In this document: piece after piece, positions 15,939 to 26,455 of the stretch | Layout: the number at the start of each line of letters is the position of its first letter | Numbering within the stretch: position 1 is the first letter of the stretch | NCBI GenBank assembly: GCA_017538105.1 | Contig: JAFYJN010000063.1 | Span: 62,001-126,000 of the forward strand | Direction of reading: 5' to 3' | DNA from: Prevotella sp. | GTDB lineage: Bacteria > Bacteroidota > Bacteroidia > Bacteroidales > Bacteroidaceae | Length of the DNA stretch: 64,000 bases | Position numbers and translations under genes: made by a program | Notes under the pieces: generated by a model | Database searches by the model: none | What the model saw: only the letters and a program-made list of their open reading frames with translations | Told to the model about the DNA's origin: nothing

Positions 15939-18155
15939 ATGAGAAAGGTCATTGGCTTCTTACTATTATTGGTGTGCTGCTGCAACCTGAAGGCGCAAGA
16001 GTACAACCAAATCAACGAGGACGGCACCATTACCACGGCCGCCCATCGACGCAGCGACAGCATACAGAGCCAACACAAGGAAATACACCGCGGACTGAAG
16101 GTGTGGACCATTGACGAGCGTTTCGGAGACCGCACACCAGCGAAACCCGACACTGTGCAATACCTGTTCATGAACAGCATTTTCACCACCGGGATGAGGG
16201 GGGAATACAACACGACTGGCAACTTAGGCGCGGCACGACAGAACCGCATCTTCGTCGACCGCCACGAACAAGGGCACTTCGTATTCACACAACCCTACGA
16301 CTATTTCATACAACCGGTAGGAACGTTCCATTTCACCAACACCTACACACCTATCACCAACCTCACTTTCAACACTTGTGGCAACAGGACCAACGGTGAA
16401 GACCACTTGAAAGCCCTCTTCGCCGTGAATGCTGGCAAGGAACTGGGGATAGGCTTCAAGTTCGATTATCTCTACGGCCGGGGTTACTATTCCGACAACA
16501 GCAGCGCATTGTTCGACTACACCATGTTCGGCTCTTATATCGGCGACCGCTACCAGGCCCACCTTCTCACAAGCCTGAACCACCAAAAACAGGCTGAAAA
16601 CGGTGGTATCACCAACGACGACTATATCACTCACCCCGAGAGTTTCGGCACCAACTACAGCGAGAACGAAATTCCCACGATGCTGACCAACAACTGGAAC
16701 CGCAACGACAACCAGCACGTGTTTCTTTCCCACCGCTACAACATTGGTTTCCACCGCGAAGTGCCCATGACGCAAGAGGAGATAGCGGCAAAACGCTTCG
16801 CCATGGCCTCACAAGCGGAAAATCAGGCGGCCGAGGCCAAAGAGGCGGCACGCAATAAAGCGAGGAGAGAGGGGATTGAGTTCGACGAGGAAGAATATGA
16901 GCGGCAATTGGAGGAGCAACGTGCTCTGACGCGCCCCGAAGCCTCGGATGTAACTCCCGCCGACACAACATGGACAAAACGAGAATACGTGCCGGTGACG
17001 AGTTTCATTCACACCGCACAATTCGACAACTACAAACGTATCTACCAAGCATACAACACCCCCGAGAGCTATTATGCCAACGACTACTACGTGCCGGCAA
17101 CATATACAGGCGACTCCATACGGGACCGCACACGCCACTATGAGCTGAAGAACACCTTTGCCATCGCCATGCTCGAAGGGTTCAACAAATGGGCGAAGAT
17201 GGGAGTCAAAGCTTTCATAACTCACAGTCTGCGCCATTTCAAAATGCCCAACGAGGAAGGAAACGAGGCGTCGTGGAACGAACAAGGGGTTCTATTGGGA
17301 GGACAACTGAGCAAGACGGAGGGAGAGACGCTGCACTACAACGTGACGGGCGAGTTCGGCATCGTGGGCGAGGATGCCGGCACAATCAATATCGACGGAA
17401 AGATAGACGTGAACTTCCCACTATTGGGCGATACCGTACAACTGGCCGCCAGCGGGTTTTTCCACCACGTGAAACCTTCATTTTACTATCGGCATTACCA
17501 TAGTCGTCACTTCTGGTGGGACGATGACGACCTGAACATGATTACCCATAGCAGAGTGCAGGGACTGTTCAGTCTGCAACGTACCCGCACCCAGTTGCGC
17601 GTGGCTGTCGACAACATCACTAACTACACCTATTTTGCCACCCATTACTCAGTGGGCGACGACTATCTGCGAACAGGCAACGAAGTATTCGTTAGACAAG
17701 GAAAGACCAATGTGCTGACAGCACAATTGTCTCAGGACTTCCGTTTCGGGCCGCTCTGTTTGGATGCCGTGGCCACCTACCAGAGAAGCACCAACGAAGA
17801 TGTGCTGCCACTTCCCGCTCTCAACATTTACGGCAACCTATACATGGATTTTCTCATTGCCAAGGTGCTGAAATGCCACTTGGGAGCCGACGTGCGCTGG
17901 TTCACTAAATACCACGCACCCGACTTCGTGCCGGGTTTGGCACAATATGCCGTCCTGGAAAATACCGACAGCCGAGTCGACGTGGGCAACTACCCCATCG
18001 TAAATGTATATGCCAATTTCCATTTGAAACAGGCGCGTTTCTTCGTGATGATGAGTCATGTGAATTCCACGGCGGGCAACTATTTTCTTACGCCCCACTA
18101 TCCGCTCAACGAACGCGTTCTTCGCTTCGGCATATCGTGGAATTTCTTTAATTAG
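15939..18155 (+). CDS. Putative outer membrane porin (Porin_10 type)
   Basis: A 738-residue protein with a signal peptide (MRKVIGFLLLLVCCCNLKAQ). It follows the pattern of the large Bacteroidota putative porin family: an N-terminal linker with LKVWTIDERFGDRTPAKPDT, then TFHFTNTYTPITNLTFN and many alternating amphipathic strands rich in Tyr, Phe and Asn, ending with a terminal strand VLRFGISWNFFN whose C-terminal Phe-Asn suits outer-membrane insertion. A central insert of about 45 residues (~286-335) is predicted as a charged helix (AEAKEAARNKARREGIEFDE) and probably lies outside the barrel. The substrate is unknown. Confidence 0.82.
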   Translation: MRKVIGFLLLLVCCCNLKAQEYNQINEDGTITTAAHRRSDSIQSQHKEIHRGLKVWTIDERFGDRTPAKPDTVQYLFMNSIFTTGMRGEYNTTGNLGAARQNRIFVDRHEQGHFVFTQPYDYFIQPVGTFHFTNTYTPITNLTFNTCGNRTNGEDHLKALFAVNAGKELGIGFKFDYLYGRGYYSDNSSALFDYTMFGSYIGDRYQAHLLTSLNHQKQAENGGITNDDYITHPESFGTNYSENEIPTMLTNNWNRNDNQHVFLSHRYNIGFHREVPMTQEEIAAKRFAMASQAENQAAEAKEAARNKARREGIEFDEEEYERQLEEQRALTRPEASDVTPADTTWTKREYVPVTSFIHTAQFDNYKRIYQAYNTPESYYANDYYVPATYTGDSIRDRTRHYELKNTFAIAMLEGFNKWAKMGVKAFITHSLRHFKMPNEEGNEASWNEQGVLLGGQLSKTEGETLHYNVTGEFGIVGEDAGTINIDGKIDVNFPLLGDTVQLAASGFFHHVKPSFYYRHYHSRHFWWDDDDLNMITHSRVQGLFSLQRTRTQLRVAVDNITNYTYFATHYSVGDDYLRTGNEVFVRQGKTNVLTAQLSQDFRFGPLCLDAVATYQRSTNEDVLPLPALNIYGNLYMDFLIAKVLKCHLGADVRWFTKYHAPDFVPGLAQYAVLENTDSRVDVGNYPIVNVYANFHLKQARFFVMMSHVNSTAGNYFLTPHYPLNERVLRFGISWNFFN

Positions 18156-18246
18156 TTGGTGAGTTATTAGTTCTTGAGTTTATTAGTTGATTGTCTATGG
18201 CATTTTTCGAAACATATAACTAATAACATATAAAACTATACCGAAG

Positions 18247-18284
18247 CGGGCGAGGATGTGCTGTTTCCATCCTCGCCCGTTTTT
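18247..18284 (+). terminator. Rho-independent terminator after the porin gene
   Basis: A perfect 12-bp stem (CGGGCGAGGATG with its complement at 18268-18279), a 9-nt loop and a T5 tract. Confidence 0.9.
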
Positions 18285-18397
18285 GGTAGAGTAAATGTAC
18301 CTCAAATAAGAAAAAACAAAAAAATGCTTTCAGAGCGGGATATTTTGTGAAAACAGTCGTATATATGAATAGAAACGGTTCAAAAAAGTAAATCTCA

Positions 18398-18955
18398 GTG
18401 AATTCAGACGAACAGATAGTGGAAATCGTTAAATGCGGTGGGAACAAGGGCCTGAGGCTGATGGTCAGCCGATACGGACAACAAATCTTCGCAATGATTG
18501 TTCGTCAGGTGGGAAACCCGATGGATGCGGAGGAACTGACGCAGGACACCTTCATACGTGCTTTCAGTAACATGGGGAGCTACGACCCAGAGCGGGCTTC
18601 ACTTGCCACTTGGCTTAGCCGTATCGCCTATCGCTTGACGTTGGACTTCCTAAAACGCCATCGTCCGTTCATCGCCTCGATAGACGACACCGAGGTTTGG
18701 CAGACAGACATTACCGACGAGCAGATTGCGGCAGAACTATCCACAGGCAACGAGGATCGCATACAGCAACTGCAAACGTTGATAGATGATCTGCCGCCCA
18801 ACGAACGACTACTGCTTACGTTGCATTATTACGAAAACCGCCCACTGGTTGAATGCGCATTCATTATGGACTCCACCTCTCATGCCCTGGCCAACCGCCT
18901 CTACCGAATCCGCTTGAAACTTTATAAAAAACTGAAGCAATATGACAACCTATAA
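18398..18955 (+). CDS. ECF-type RNA polymerase sigma factor
   Basis: A 185-residue sigma-70-family protein with a GTG start. Region 2 is clear: NPMDAEELTQDTFIRAFSNM, then ERASLATWLSRIAYRLTLDF. Region 4 follows at LIDDLPPNERLLLTLHYYEN with the helix-turn-helix (VECAFIMDSTSHALANRLYR). The middle linker is acidic. The gene overlaps the next one by 14 bp. The pairing with a one-TM protein indicates an ECF sigma factor held by its membrane partner (inference). The target promoter is not identified; the secreted protein two genes down is a possible output. Confidence 0.88.
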   Translation: MNSDEQIVEIVKCGGNKGLRLMVSRYGQQIFAMIVRQVGNPMDAEELTQDTFIRAFSNMGSYDPERASLATWLSRIAYRLTLDFLKRHRPFIASIDDTEVWQTDITDEQIAAELSTGNEDRIQQLQTLIDDLPPNERLLLTLHYYENRPLVECAFIMDSTSHALANRLYRIRLKLYKKLKQYDNL

Positions 18956-19553
18956 AGATAATGACCTCCGCGAAGCCCTTCGGCGCAAGTTTGCCGACAC
19001 GCCTCAGATGCCTACCGGCATAAGCGAGCGGCTGATGAAGCGAATGGAGACAACACAGAAACCGCCCAGACGTCGCTATTGGCCATACATTACTACAGTT
19101 CTATCTATTGCAGCCAGCATACTACTGCTGATAGTACTTCTTCCCAGACAAAAAACCATTGAGCAACCTACGATGGCGACAAAGGAAAAAGCCGTTCCCA
19201 TTGATAGCGCTCAACCCTCCCTCAAATACATTGTACCCACGGAAACAACAGAGCAAACTATTATGGCTCAGACAATTCCCGACAAGAATAATACAAACAA
19301 AGCAATAGTTAACGAGCCACGAAAGCCCAAAGCCGACTCCGCTTCAGCAGCCGAGAACCTTGCCGACTGCATTGCCCGTCTTGAAGCAGAGATGGATGCC
19401 CTTGACGATAGCGTCAGAGAAGCCCATTTGGAGAAGCTCATCGCTGCAGATGCCCGTTTGCAACGGATGGTCGATCACATTGTTGGCAAACAGGCGGAGC
19501 AGGCTTTGAACGGTTTACAGAATGACAGTGCTGCCAATTATATCCACTTTTAA
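18942..19553 (+). CDS. Putative anti-sigma factor (single-pass membrane protein)
   Basis: A 203-residue protein. A short basic cytoplasmic N-terminal part (~45 residues) precedes one transmembrane segment (YITTVLSIAASILLLIVLL) and a ~130-residue extracytoplasmic domain rich in Ala, Glu and Lys. The end has helical heptad-like stretches (NLADCIARLEAEMDALDDSV). It has no recognisable zinc-binding anti-sigma HxxxCxxC motif. The role is inferred from the 14-bp overlap with the ECF sigma gene and from the topology. The next gene begins directly after its stop codon, so the three are one operon. Confidence 0.65.
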   Translation: MTTYKDNDLREALRRKFADTPQMPTGISERLMKRMETTQKPPRRRYWPYITTVLSIAASILLLIVLLPRQKTIEQPTMATKEKAVPIDSAQPSLKYIVPTETTEQTIMAQTIPDKNNTNKAIVNEPRKPKADSASAAENLADCIARLEAEMDALDDSVREAHLEKLIAADARLQRMVDHIVGKQAEQALNGLQNDSAANYIHF

Positions 19554-21284
19554 ATGAACGATAGCAACATGAAAAAACAACTATTGATAACAGCCCTCCT
19601 ACTGATGCCCGCATTATGGCTGCACGCCCAGGAGAACAAGCATGCCCAGGCCATGCGCACGGCTTTTGTAGAGACGATAAACGGCAAATTCCCCAAAAAC
19701 ATTGAGGCCAAGATGAAGAGCTTTAACGAGGACTCCATCACCGTTGCCTGGGGCGAATGGGGGTGCCTGGATGGCGGCGGTCTGGTGCCCAAAGAGAAAA
19801 TCCACGTGGTGACGCTCTCGCAGACCAAGTCGAACATCTCGGCATCCGTTGGTCCGCTTTATATCGACGGCCACCGTTTTTCTTTCAATCAAGTGCCCGA
19901 CGACCCTACACTGCCGCTGCGCCCCATGCTCGATGCTTTCGACAAGCAGGCACCCTATGCCAACAGTTATTACAGCTATATGGCGAACGACGATCAGGCT
20001 GTCTTCCCTGGAGTTAAAATTAGTTGGGGCGAGGAAGGACGGACGTTCCCCTTACAACTCTACCCAGATATGAACACCCGCATCATCAGTTTCAAGGATG
20101 ATGACGGTTTCCGCTCCACCTATCTTCTCACATGGACGGATACCGAACTGACCGATGGCGACACCAAGCACAAACGCTATCTGGTAGAAGGCATCATCTA
20201 CGAATTTCATTGTCCCAAGATAGACAATGCACCACAAATGAAATCCTACGACCCAGATGAATACCTGAACAGAACCAACACAGGATTAGGCGTGGCACAC
20301 AACTTGGTGCGCGGGCTCCAGAAGAGCGACCCTGAACGAGCCAAAACCTTGGAGACCGACACCGTGATGGAGGGGTTCAGCTACAAATATCAAGAGATGG
20401 TGGCGAAGCTTAACGGCTCGTCTGAAATACCCAATGTGTACACCAGTTACGATGCCCTACAAGCAAAAGTTCAACGTATGCTGGAATTGAGTCGTACCGC
20501 CGACATGACCGAACTGGAGGCTATCCTCCACACATTGAACAAGGAGGTTCTCAACTACCCATTCCTACTCTCTTCCCATCAAGCCGAAACACTGTGTGAA
20601 ATGACTGAAGCATTGGAGGCCACTGTCCCCCCAGGACAGAAACAACAAGTGGTCACTGCCCGTAAAAACATCTATGCCAAAATAAACCAGACGGCTGAGA
20701 TTGACAGTCTGAATGAACAAGACCAGGACTACTTAAATCGCAACTTCTGGAAACTCAGCCACGAACCCGTGGACTATGCCAAAACCCAGTTCACAGCCAC
20801 AGGAGAGCACTATAGCGGCGATGAGCGGAAAGGCTATTTGGAAGTAAGAGATGATGCAGGCAAAGGATTCGAAGCCGAGAGCACGCTGCACGGTTTGCGC
20901 CCAGGTCGCTATCGAGTCTCCGCTGTGGTGCGCGCCTCCAAAGCAGAGCATTCCAATGTCTACATCTTCGCAAAAACGGGCCGTAGTGATGTCAAAACCA
21001 AGGAGATTCCCGCAATGGGAAAAACGGGCGGCAACGTTTGGTTCTCCGCATTATGCCGCTTTGAACGGCGTGCCAGTAATAATGACTTCGTAACCGGCCT
21101 CGATATCGACAAGACTGCGGCGAATGGAGGACAGGGCTTCGGTTGGAACCGTATTTGGCTCGATGATGTCACTGTCTTTGATGATGGTAACCTGACATAC
21201 GGGGTCACCACTCGCCTCGACTCCAAATACGATGGCAGCTGGTTTTCCGCCTGCGACTTCATCGTCGAAAAAGTTGATGACTAA
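19554..21284 (+). CDS. Secreted protein of unknown function with a C-terminal jelly-roll-like domain
   Basis: A 576-residue exported protein; the signal peptide (KKQLLITALLLMPALWLHAQ) is best served by the second ATG at 19569, although an ATG at 19554 abuts the previous stop. I recognise no catalytic family. The first ~250 residues contain a beta-rich part (FKDDDGFRSTYLLTWTD), the middle is helical with Glu- and Leu-rich stretches (residues ~300-400), and the C-terminal ~170 residues look like a carbohydrate-binding-type beta sandwich (LHGLRPGRYRVSAVVRASKA and NRIWLDDVTVFDDG). It is encoded directly after the sigma/anti-sigma pair, suggesting it is part of that envelope-sensing or response unit. 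Confidence 0.6.
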   Translation: MNDSNMKKQLLITALLLMPALWLHAQENKHAQAMRTAFVETINGKFPKNIEAKMKSFNEDSITVAWGEWGCLDGGGLVPKEKIHVVTLSQTKSNISASVGPLYIDGHRFSFNQVPDDPTLPLRPMLDAFDKQAPYANSYYSYMANDDQAVFPGVKISWGEEGRTFPLQLYPDMNTRIISFKDDDGFRSTYLLTWTDTELTDGDTKHKRYLVEGIIYEFHCPKIDNAPQMKSYDPDEYLNRTNTGLGVAHNLVRGLQKSDPERAKTLETDTVMEGFSYKYQEMVAKLNGSSEIPNVYTSYDALQAKVQRMLELSRTADMTELEAILHTLNKEVLNYPFLLSSHQAETLCEMTEALEATVPPGQKQQVVTARKNIYAKINQTAEIDSLNEQDQDYLNRNFWKLSHEPVDYAKTQFTATGEHYSGDERKGYLEVRDDAGKGFEAESTLHGLRPGRYRVSAVVRASKAEHSNVYIFAKTGRSDVKTKEIPAMGKTGGNVWFSALCRFERRASNNDFVTGLDIDKTAANGGQGFGWNRIWLDDVTVFDDGNLTYGVTTRLDSKYDGSWFSACDFIVEKVDD

Positions 21285-21370
21285 AAGAAAAAAGAAAAGA
21301 GTAAGATTTGGTATAATCCAAAGAGGAAATAGACGATAACGCTGATGTTTTATTAAGTATATTCTTGTTA

Positions 21371-21418
21371 TATATTTGAGTAATTATTTAGAGACTGGAT
21401 CGTGAGATTCGGTCTCAC
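21371..21418 (+). other. Promoter-like box followed by a short hairpin in a spacer
   Basis: TATATTTG at 21371-21378 is a perfect -7 box, and GTGAGA/TCTCAC at 21402-21418 forms a perfect 6-bp stem about 25 nt later. The segment is enclosed by an inverted repeat AACGCTGA (21338-21345) and TCAGCGTT (21464-21471). No ORF is present. It may be a short RNA gene or simply the tail of the previous transcript. Confidence 0.25.
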
Positions 21419-21512
21419 TTTGAAAGTGATAAAATTACAGAATAAAAATAGAAAAGAATTATGTCAGCGTTTCCCGAGACAAATATATCTAATCTTTTAA
21501 CTCTTAACAACC

Positions 21513-22430
21513 TTATTTCCAAAGTTTAAAAGCCACGTCGATCAAAACACCTATGGTAAACAACAGACCATAAATGAAGATGTTACGGGCTGTCAATCCG
21601 AGAATCTGATTAAGAGCCTTTCCCTGCTTGATCTTCTTCATCTGCCGGTAGGTGTGGCCATGGAGAGCCAAATAGATGAAGGGCAAGGAAAAGGTGAAGT
21701 AACGCCCGGGAAAGAGGTAAACCAAACCGATAAAACAGGCCGCTAGTCCCAAACCCAGATAAAGCAGTTCTGACGCCTTCTCACCTATCAGCACCACCAA
21801 TGTACGCTTGCCATGACGGTGGTCACCCTCGCGGTCGCGGTAATTGTTCACCATGAGCAGGGTATCGACAACCATTCCGCAGGCCAACGATGACAGCAAT
21901 ACTTCCATGGTAAGCGTATGTCGCTGAATGTAATAGGTGGCGCATACGGGAACCAGACCGAAGAAGAGCAGGACCAACACGTCGCCCATTCCCCATCTCG
22001 ACAAATGGGTAGTGTAAAGAAAACAGAACACCACACAACAGACGCCCACCAACACCATCTCCCAACCGCCCCAATAGATGAGCGGTAGTCCGATGAGACC
22101 CGCCACCACAGTGGTGAGGGCGATGGCCATCACCATACCCCGTGAGGTTACCCAACCCTGCGCGCAGGCCCTTCGAGGTCCTAAACGGTGTTCATCGTCA
22201 TCACCTTTCTTATAGTCGAAATAATCGTTGACGAAATTGGCATCCACCTGCATCACAAAAGCAAAGAGCAGACATAATATAGCCGGTACGACCAGAAACC
22301 GCCGCCAACCGCCATCGGCATAAGCCAAGGCCAAACCCATCAGTACCGGAACGGCAGCACCGGTAAGCGTCTTCGGTCGGGCTGCCAACAACCAGGCACG
22401 AGGAGAATTGGTTCTTATTTGATTGAACAT
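21513..22430 (-). CDS. menA: 1,4-dihydroxy-2-naphthoate polyprenyltransferase
   Basis: A 305-residue UbiA-superfamily membrane enzyme with about 8-9 hydrophobic segments. The first aspartate-rich motif is seen at DANFVNDYFDYKKGDDDE and the second at MVNNYRDREGDHRHGKRTL, both needed to bind the prenyl diphosphate through Mg. The N-terminal AWLLAARPKTLTGAAVPVL is characteristic of MenA. It attaches the isoprenoid tail in menaquinone synthesis. The gene is 24 bp below the HD-domain gene on the same strand, so they are likely co-transcribed. No other men gene is close. Confidence 0.92.
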   Translation of the reverse strand: MFNQIRTNSPRAWLLAARPKTLTGAAVPVLMGLALAYADGGWRRFLVVPAILCLLFAFVMQVDANFVNDYFDYKKGDDDEHRLGPRRACAQGWVTSRGMVMAIALTTVVAGLIGLPLIYWGGWEMVLVGVCCVVFCFLYTTHLSRWGMGDVLVLLFFGLVPVCATYYIQRHTLTMEVLLSSLACGMVVDTLLMVNNYRDREGDHRHGKRTLVVLIGEKASELLYLGLGLAACFIGLVYLFPGRYFTFSLPFIYLALHGHTYRQMKKIKQGKALNQILGLTARNIFIYGLLFTIGVLIDVAFKLWK

Positions 22431-22454
22431 TACTATGCCTACGACTTTTACCTT

Positions 22455-23075
22455 TTAAAACAGTTTGTCGAAACGTTGTCGCATCTGCTCGGGATGGGCT
22501 ATCAGTTCGCGAAGCTCTTTGAGGTTCTGTTCGTTCTTGGAGCCAGGAATCCATAGACGGATATAGCCATGCAACGAATATTTATTGTTCATGTGCTCCA
22601 TGAACCGTTGCCAATGCTGTTCTTTGTCATATTCAGGATGCTGGGCACGCCCAAAATCGATAGTTCGTTGTATCACCGTGTTGGGATCCAAGTCACGGTC
22701 TGCCTCGGCCACAATCTTCCCATAGATGCTTCGAGGTGCCTTGGCCGCCGAGGCACGATGGTCCTCCACAGCCTCTTTCATCATCGTGAGCTGGGTGGGA
22801 GTGAACCATTTTCGCAACTTGCTGTCGGCCATCAGAATCTTACCACTGGTGACATGATGGATAGCCCTCGGCCCTTCCATTCCAAGATCATGATAGGCGG
22901 CGATGGCATACGACATGTCAAGGTCGGCACCCATCTGTCTTGCCAACTCCAATGAACGCCGTATCACGCGCGTCACGTGAGTCATGTCGTGGGCTTTGTC
23001 AAAGGCGGCATAACGAGGCAGCACCTGCTGCTCAATATATTCCATCAGATCTAAACTGACATGAATCTGGGGCAT
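22455..23075 (-). CDS. HD domain-containing phosphohydrolase
   Basis: A 206-residue HD-superfamily protein. The metal-binding residues are visible in order: FDKAHDMTHVTRVIRRSLEL (His-Asp start), IAAYHDLGM with the HD pair, and HHVTSGKILMADSKL. EAVEDHRASAAKAPRSIYGK follows, then VAEADRDLD with the final Asp. This is the pattern of small YedJ-like HD hydrolases. The substrate is unknown, presumably a nucleotide. The ATG at 23075 follows a long repeat-containing spacer. It is upstream of menA on the same strand. Confidence 0.85.
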   Translation of the reverse strand: MPQIHVSLDLMEYIEQQVLPRYAAFDKAHDMTHVTRVIRRSLELARQMGADLDMSYAIAAYHDLGMEGPRAIHHVTSGKILMADSKLRKWFTPTQLTMMKEAVEDHRASAAKAPRSIYGKIVAEADRDLDPNTVIQRTIDFGRAQHPEYDKEQHWQRFMEHMNNKYSLHGYIRLWIPGSKNEQNLKELRELIAHPEQMRQRFDKLF

Positions 23076-23409
23076 ATTTTTGGGGAGTTTGGGTGTTTAG
23101 GAGTTTGGGAGTTTGGACAATAGCCAGCGGGGGTATTTTGAATGTTGAGTTCTGATTGTTGAATGTTGAATTGTCGCTTCGAGATTGACAATAGCCAACG
23201 GGATATATTTCTTAACTCTTAATTCAACTTCCGCAAGCTCCAGTTGTAAGGAGTTAAAAGAAGATAGAAGAAGTTAGAAGCCAATAGCCCAGTACCCATC
23301 AACGTGGTTGGGCAAGGTATTGTCCTTTATCTTCGCCGCTGACAAGCGGCTATCTTCCTTTATCTTCTTTTATCTTCATAACATGCGAATTTGAATTCTT
23401 AACTAACTC
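23076..23409. repeat. Repeat-rich intergenic spacer
   Basis: No gene. The spacer is built of short repeated words: GAGTTTGGGAGTTTGG types, then GACAATAGCCAGCGGG (23116-23131) repeated with one change at 23187-23202, and TGTTGA variants between. A small stem GCCGCT-gaca-AGCGGC lies at 23335-23350, amid TATCTTC repeats. No promoter is obvious. Confidence 0.6.
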
Positions 23410-23658
23410 TTACTTTTTGTGCTGTTTCATCTTGTCTATCTGGTCGTGCATCTTTTGGTCCATCTTTTGGATAACCGCAGGTTTCTCCTCGCCTTCGCCA
23501 TATTCCTTGATGTAGTTGAAATAGATGAACGCCATGGCACCAGCCAACAATATCATGATGACCGATTTGATGAGACAACTTGCTATTTTCTTCACGAAGA
23601 AGAAAGCCAACGCAAGCACCACAATGCATACGATGATATAAGTGAGGTTTTGATCCAT
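23410..23658 (-). CDS. Small membrane protein
   Basis: An 82-residue protein with two hydrophobic segments, TYIIVCIVVLALAFFFVKKI and LIKSVIMILLAGAMAFIYF, and a charged helical C terminus (KMDQKMHDQIDKMKQHKK). It is a two-pass membrane protein with a basic cytoplasmic tail. No family is recognised. It sits 31 bp below the RluA-family gene, in the same direction. Its codon use and the spacing suggest a real gene, but no function can be assigned. Confidence 0.6.
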   Translation of the reverse strand: MDQNLTYIIVCIVVLALAFFFVKKIASCLIKSVIMILLAGAMAFIYFNYIKEYGEGEEKPAVIQKMDQKMHDQIDKMKQHKK

Positions 23659-23689
23659 TTTATTTGATTTTTACTTTTTTACCTTTCAA

Positions 23690-24580
23690 TCATTTGAATA
23701 GAGAACGGAACGATGTGGGTATTTGCGTCTGAAACTCTATACGTTCATGCGTCACGGGATGGAAAAAACAGAGGACATAGGCATGCAGGCATAGACGGTG
23801 CAAGGGGTCGTCGCCATTGCCGTATTTAATGTCACCACACACGGGATGCCCCATGTCGGCAGTATGTACGCGTATCTGATTTTTGCGCCCAGTCTCCAGA
23901 CTGAACTCCACCAGCGAATGGTCAGTGGTGCGCTGAAGGGTATGGAAATGGGTGACGGCATATTTGCCACCATTGTCGACAGGCGAAGAGTAGGCGACAT
24001 ATGCCTTGTTGTCCTTCAGCCAGTTGGCGATGGTACCACCGTCTTCCTCCATCTCACCTGAAACCACAGCCACGTATCGACGGTCGTACACCAAGTCGTG
24101 CCACTCATGCTCCAGCGTCTGCTCGGTCTGCATGTCCTTGGCGTAAATCATCAGTCCCGATGTGTCGCGGTCTAGACGATGCACCACATGGGCTGTGCAG
24201 CGCTGTTTTGACTTTTTAAAATAGTCATCAAGAACCGACTTCACATTGAGCGACTTATGGCCAGCGGCCATAGACAGAATGCCCTCTTTTTTCTCCACCA
24301 CCACCAGATAGCGGTCTTCGTAAACAATCTTCACATAGCGGCTCTTGAAAATATCGTTACGCTTCGTCTTGCTCACAGCTATCTTCATGCCGGGCTTCAG
24401 GGGGAAATCGAACTGGGTAACCACCTTTCCATTGACCTTGATGCCGCGTCCTTGCAGCGTAGCCTTCATTTTGTTTTTGCTCAACGATTTCACATGGTCG
24501 ATGAGCCAAGCCAACAATGGAGCTTCTTGTTCCACCACATAGTGATCGTAGTCGCCCCTTTGATTCGCATATTTCATCAT
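23690..24580 (-). CDS. RluA family pseudouridine synthase
   Basis: A 296-residue protein from the ATG at 24580 (24577 is also possible). It has an N-terminal S4-like RNA-binding segment (KMKATLQGRGIKVNGKVVTQ) and the RluA catalytic block VVHRLDRDTSGLMIYAKD, with the catalytic Asp in HRLDRDTSG. Later come GRKNQIRVHTADMGHPVCGD and the strand LCLHAYVLCFFHPVT. It modifies uridines in rRNA or tRNA; the target is not decided by sequence. A longer reading from 24601 begins within the predicted -7 box and is rejected. The promoter diverges from that of the ABC-F gene. Confidence 0.9.
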   Translation of the reverse strand: MMKYANQRGDYDHYVVEQEAPLLAWLIDHVKSLSKNKMKATLQGRGIKVNGKVVTQFDFPLKPGMKIAVSKTKRNDIFKSRYVKIVYEDRYLVVVEKKEGILSMAAGHKSLNVKSVLDDYFKKSKQRCTAHVVHRLDRDTSGLMIYAKDMQTEQTLEHEWHDLVYDRRYVAVVSGEMEEDGGTIANWLKDNKAYVAYSSPVDNGGKYAVTHFHTLQRTTDHSLVEFSLETGRKNQIRVHTADMGHPVCGDIKYGNGDDPLHRLCLHAYVLCFFHPVTHERIEFQTQIPTSFRSLFK

Positions 24581-24598
24581 GCATTTGTATTTTGGGTA

Positions 24599-24606
24599 CA
24601 AAGATA
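24599..24606 (-). promoter_or_regulatory. -7 promoter box TATCTTTG for the RluA-type gene
   Basis: Perfect TAnnTTTG on the minus strand, placing the transcription start about 12 nt before the ATG at 24580. Confidence 0.6.
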
Positions 24607-24629
24607 ATGTATTTTCCCAAATTTTGCAC

Positions 24630-24637
24630 TACCTTTG
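24630..24637 (+). promoter_or_regulatory. -7 promoter box TACCTTTG for the ABC-F gene
   Basis: Perfect TAnnTTTG on the plus strand, 30 bp before the ATG at 24667. It lies back to back with the minus-strand box at 24599-24606. Confidence 0.6.
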
Positions 24638-24660
24638 CACCCAAATATAATAAAAGGTAA

Positions 24661-26280
<1,620 letters not shown>

Positions 26281-26365
26281 AAAGTAAAAGGGTAAAAAAG
26301 TAAAAGGGTAAAAAAGTAAAAGAGTAAAAAGGTAAAAGGGTAAAAAGGTAAAAGGGTAAAAAACA
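26281..26365. repeat. Tandem AT-rich spacer repeat
   Basis: About five imperfect copies of a 15-16 bp unit of the form AAAAGTAAAAGGGTA, directly after the ABC-F stop codon. It is non-coding. Confidence 0.8.
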
Positions 26366-26455
26366 AGAGGGCAAATGTGCCAGGACCCAAAACACTAAAA
26401 AGCACTTTGGCAAGGTTTTTGCTGTTAGGAGTGTAAACAACAAAAAAACAACATC

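Noticed and set aside
21402-21418. tRNA-like arm
   Set aside because: The GTGAGATTCGGTCTCAC hairpin resembles a tRNA stem-loop, but no acceptor stem, anticodon arm or CCA-proximal pairing is present.
26281-26365. CRISPR array
   Set aside because: The repeats are 15-16 bp, contiguous and without spacers.
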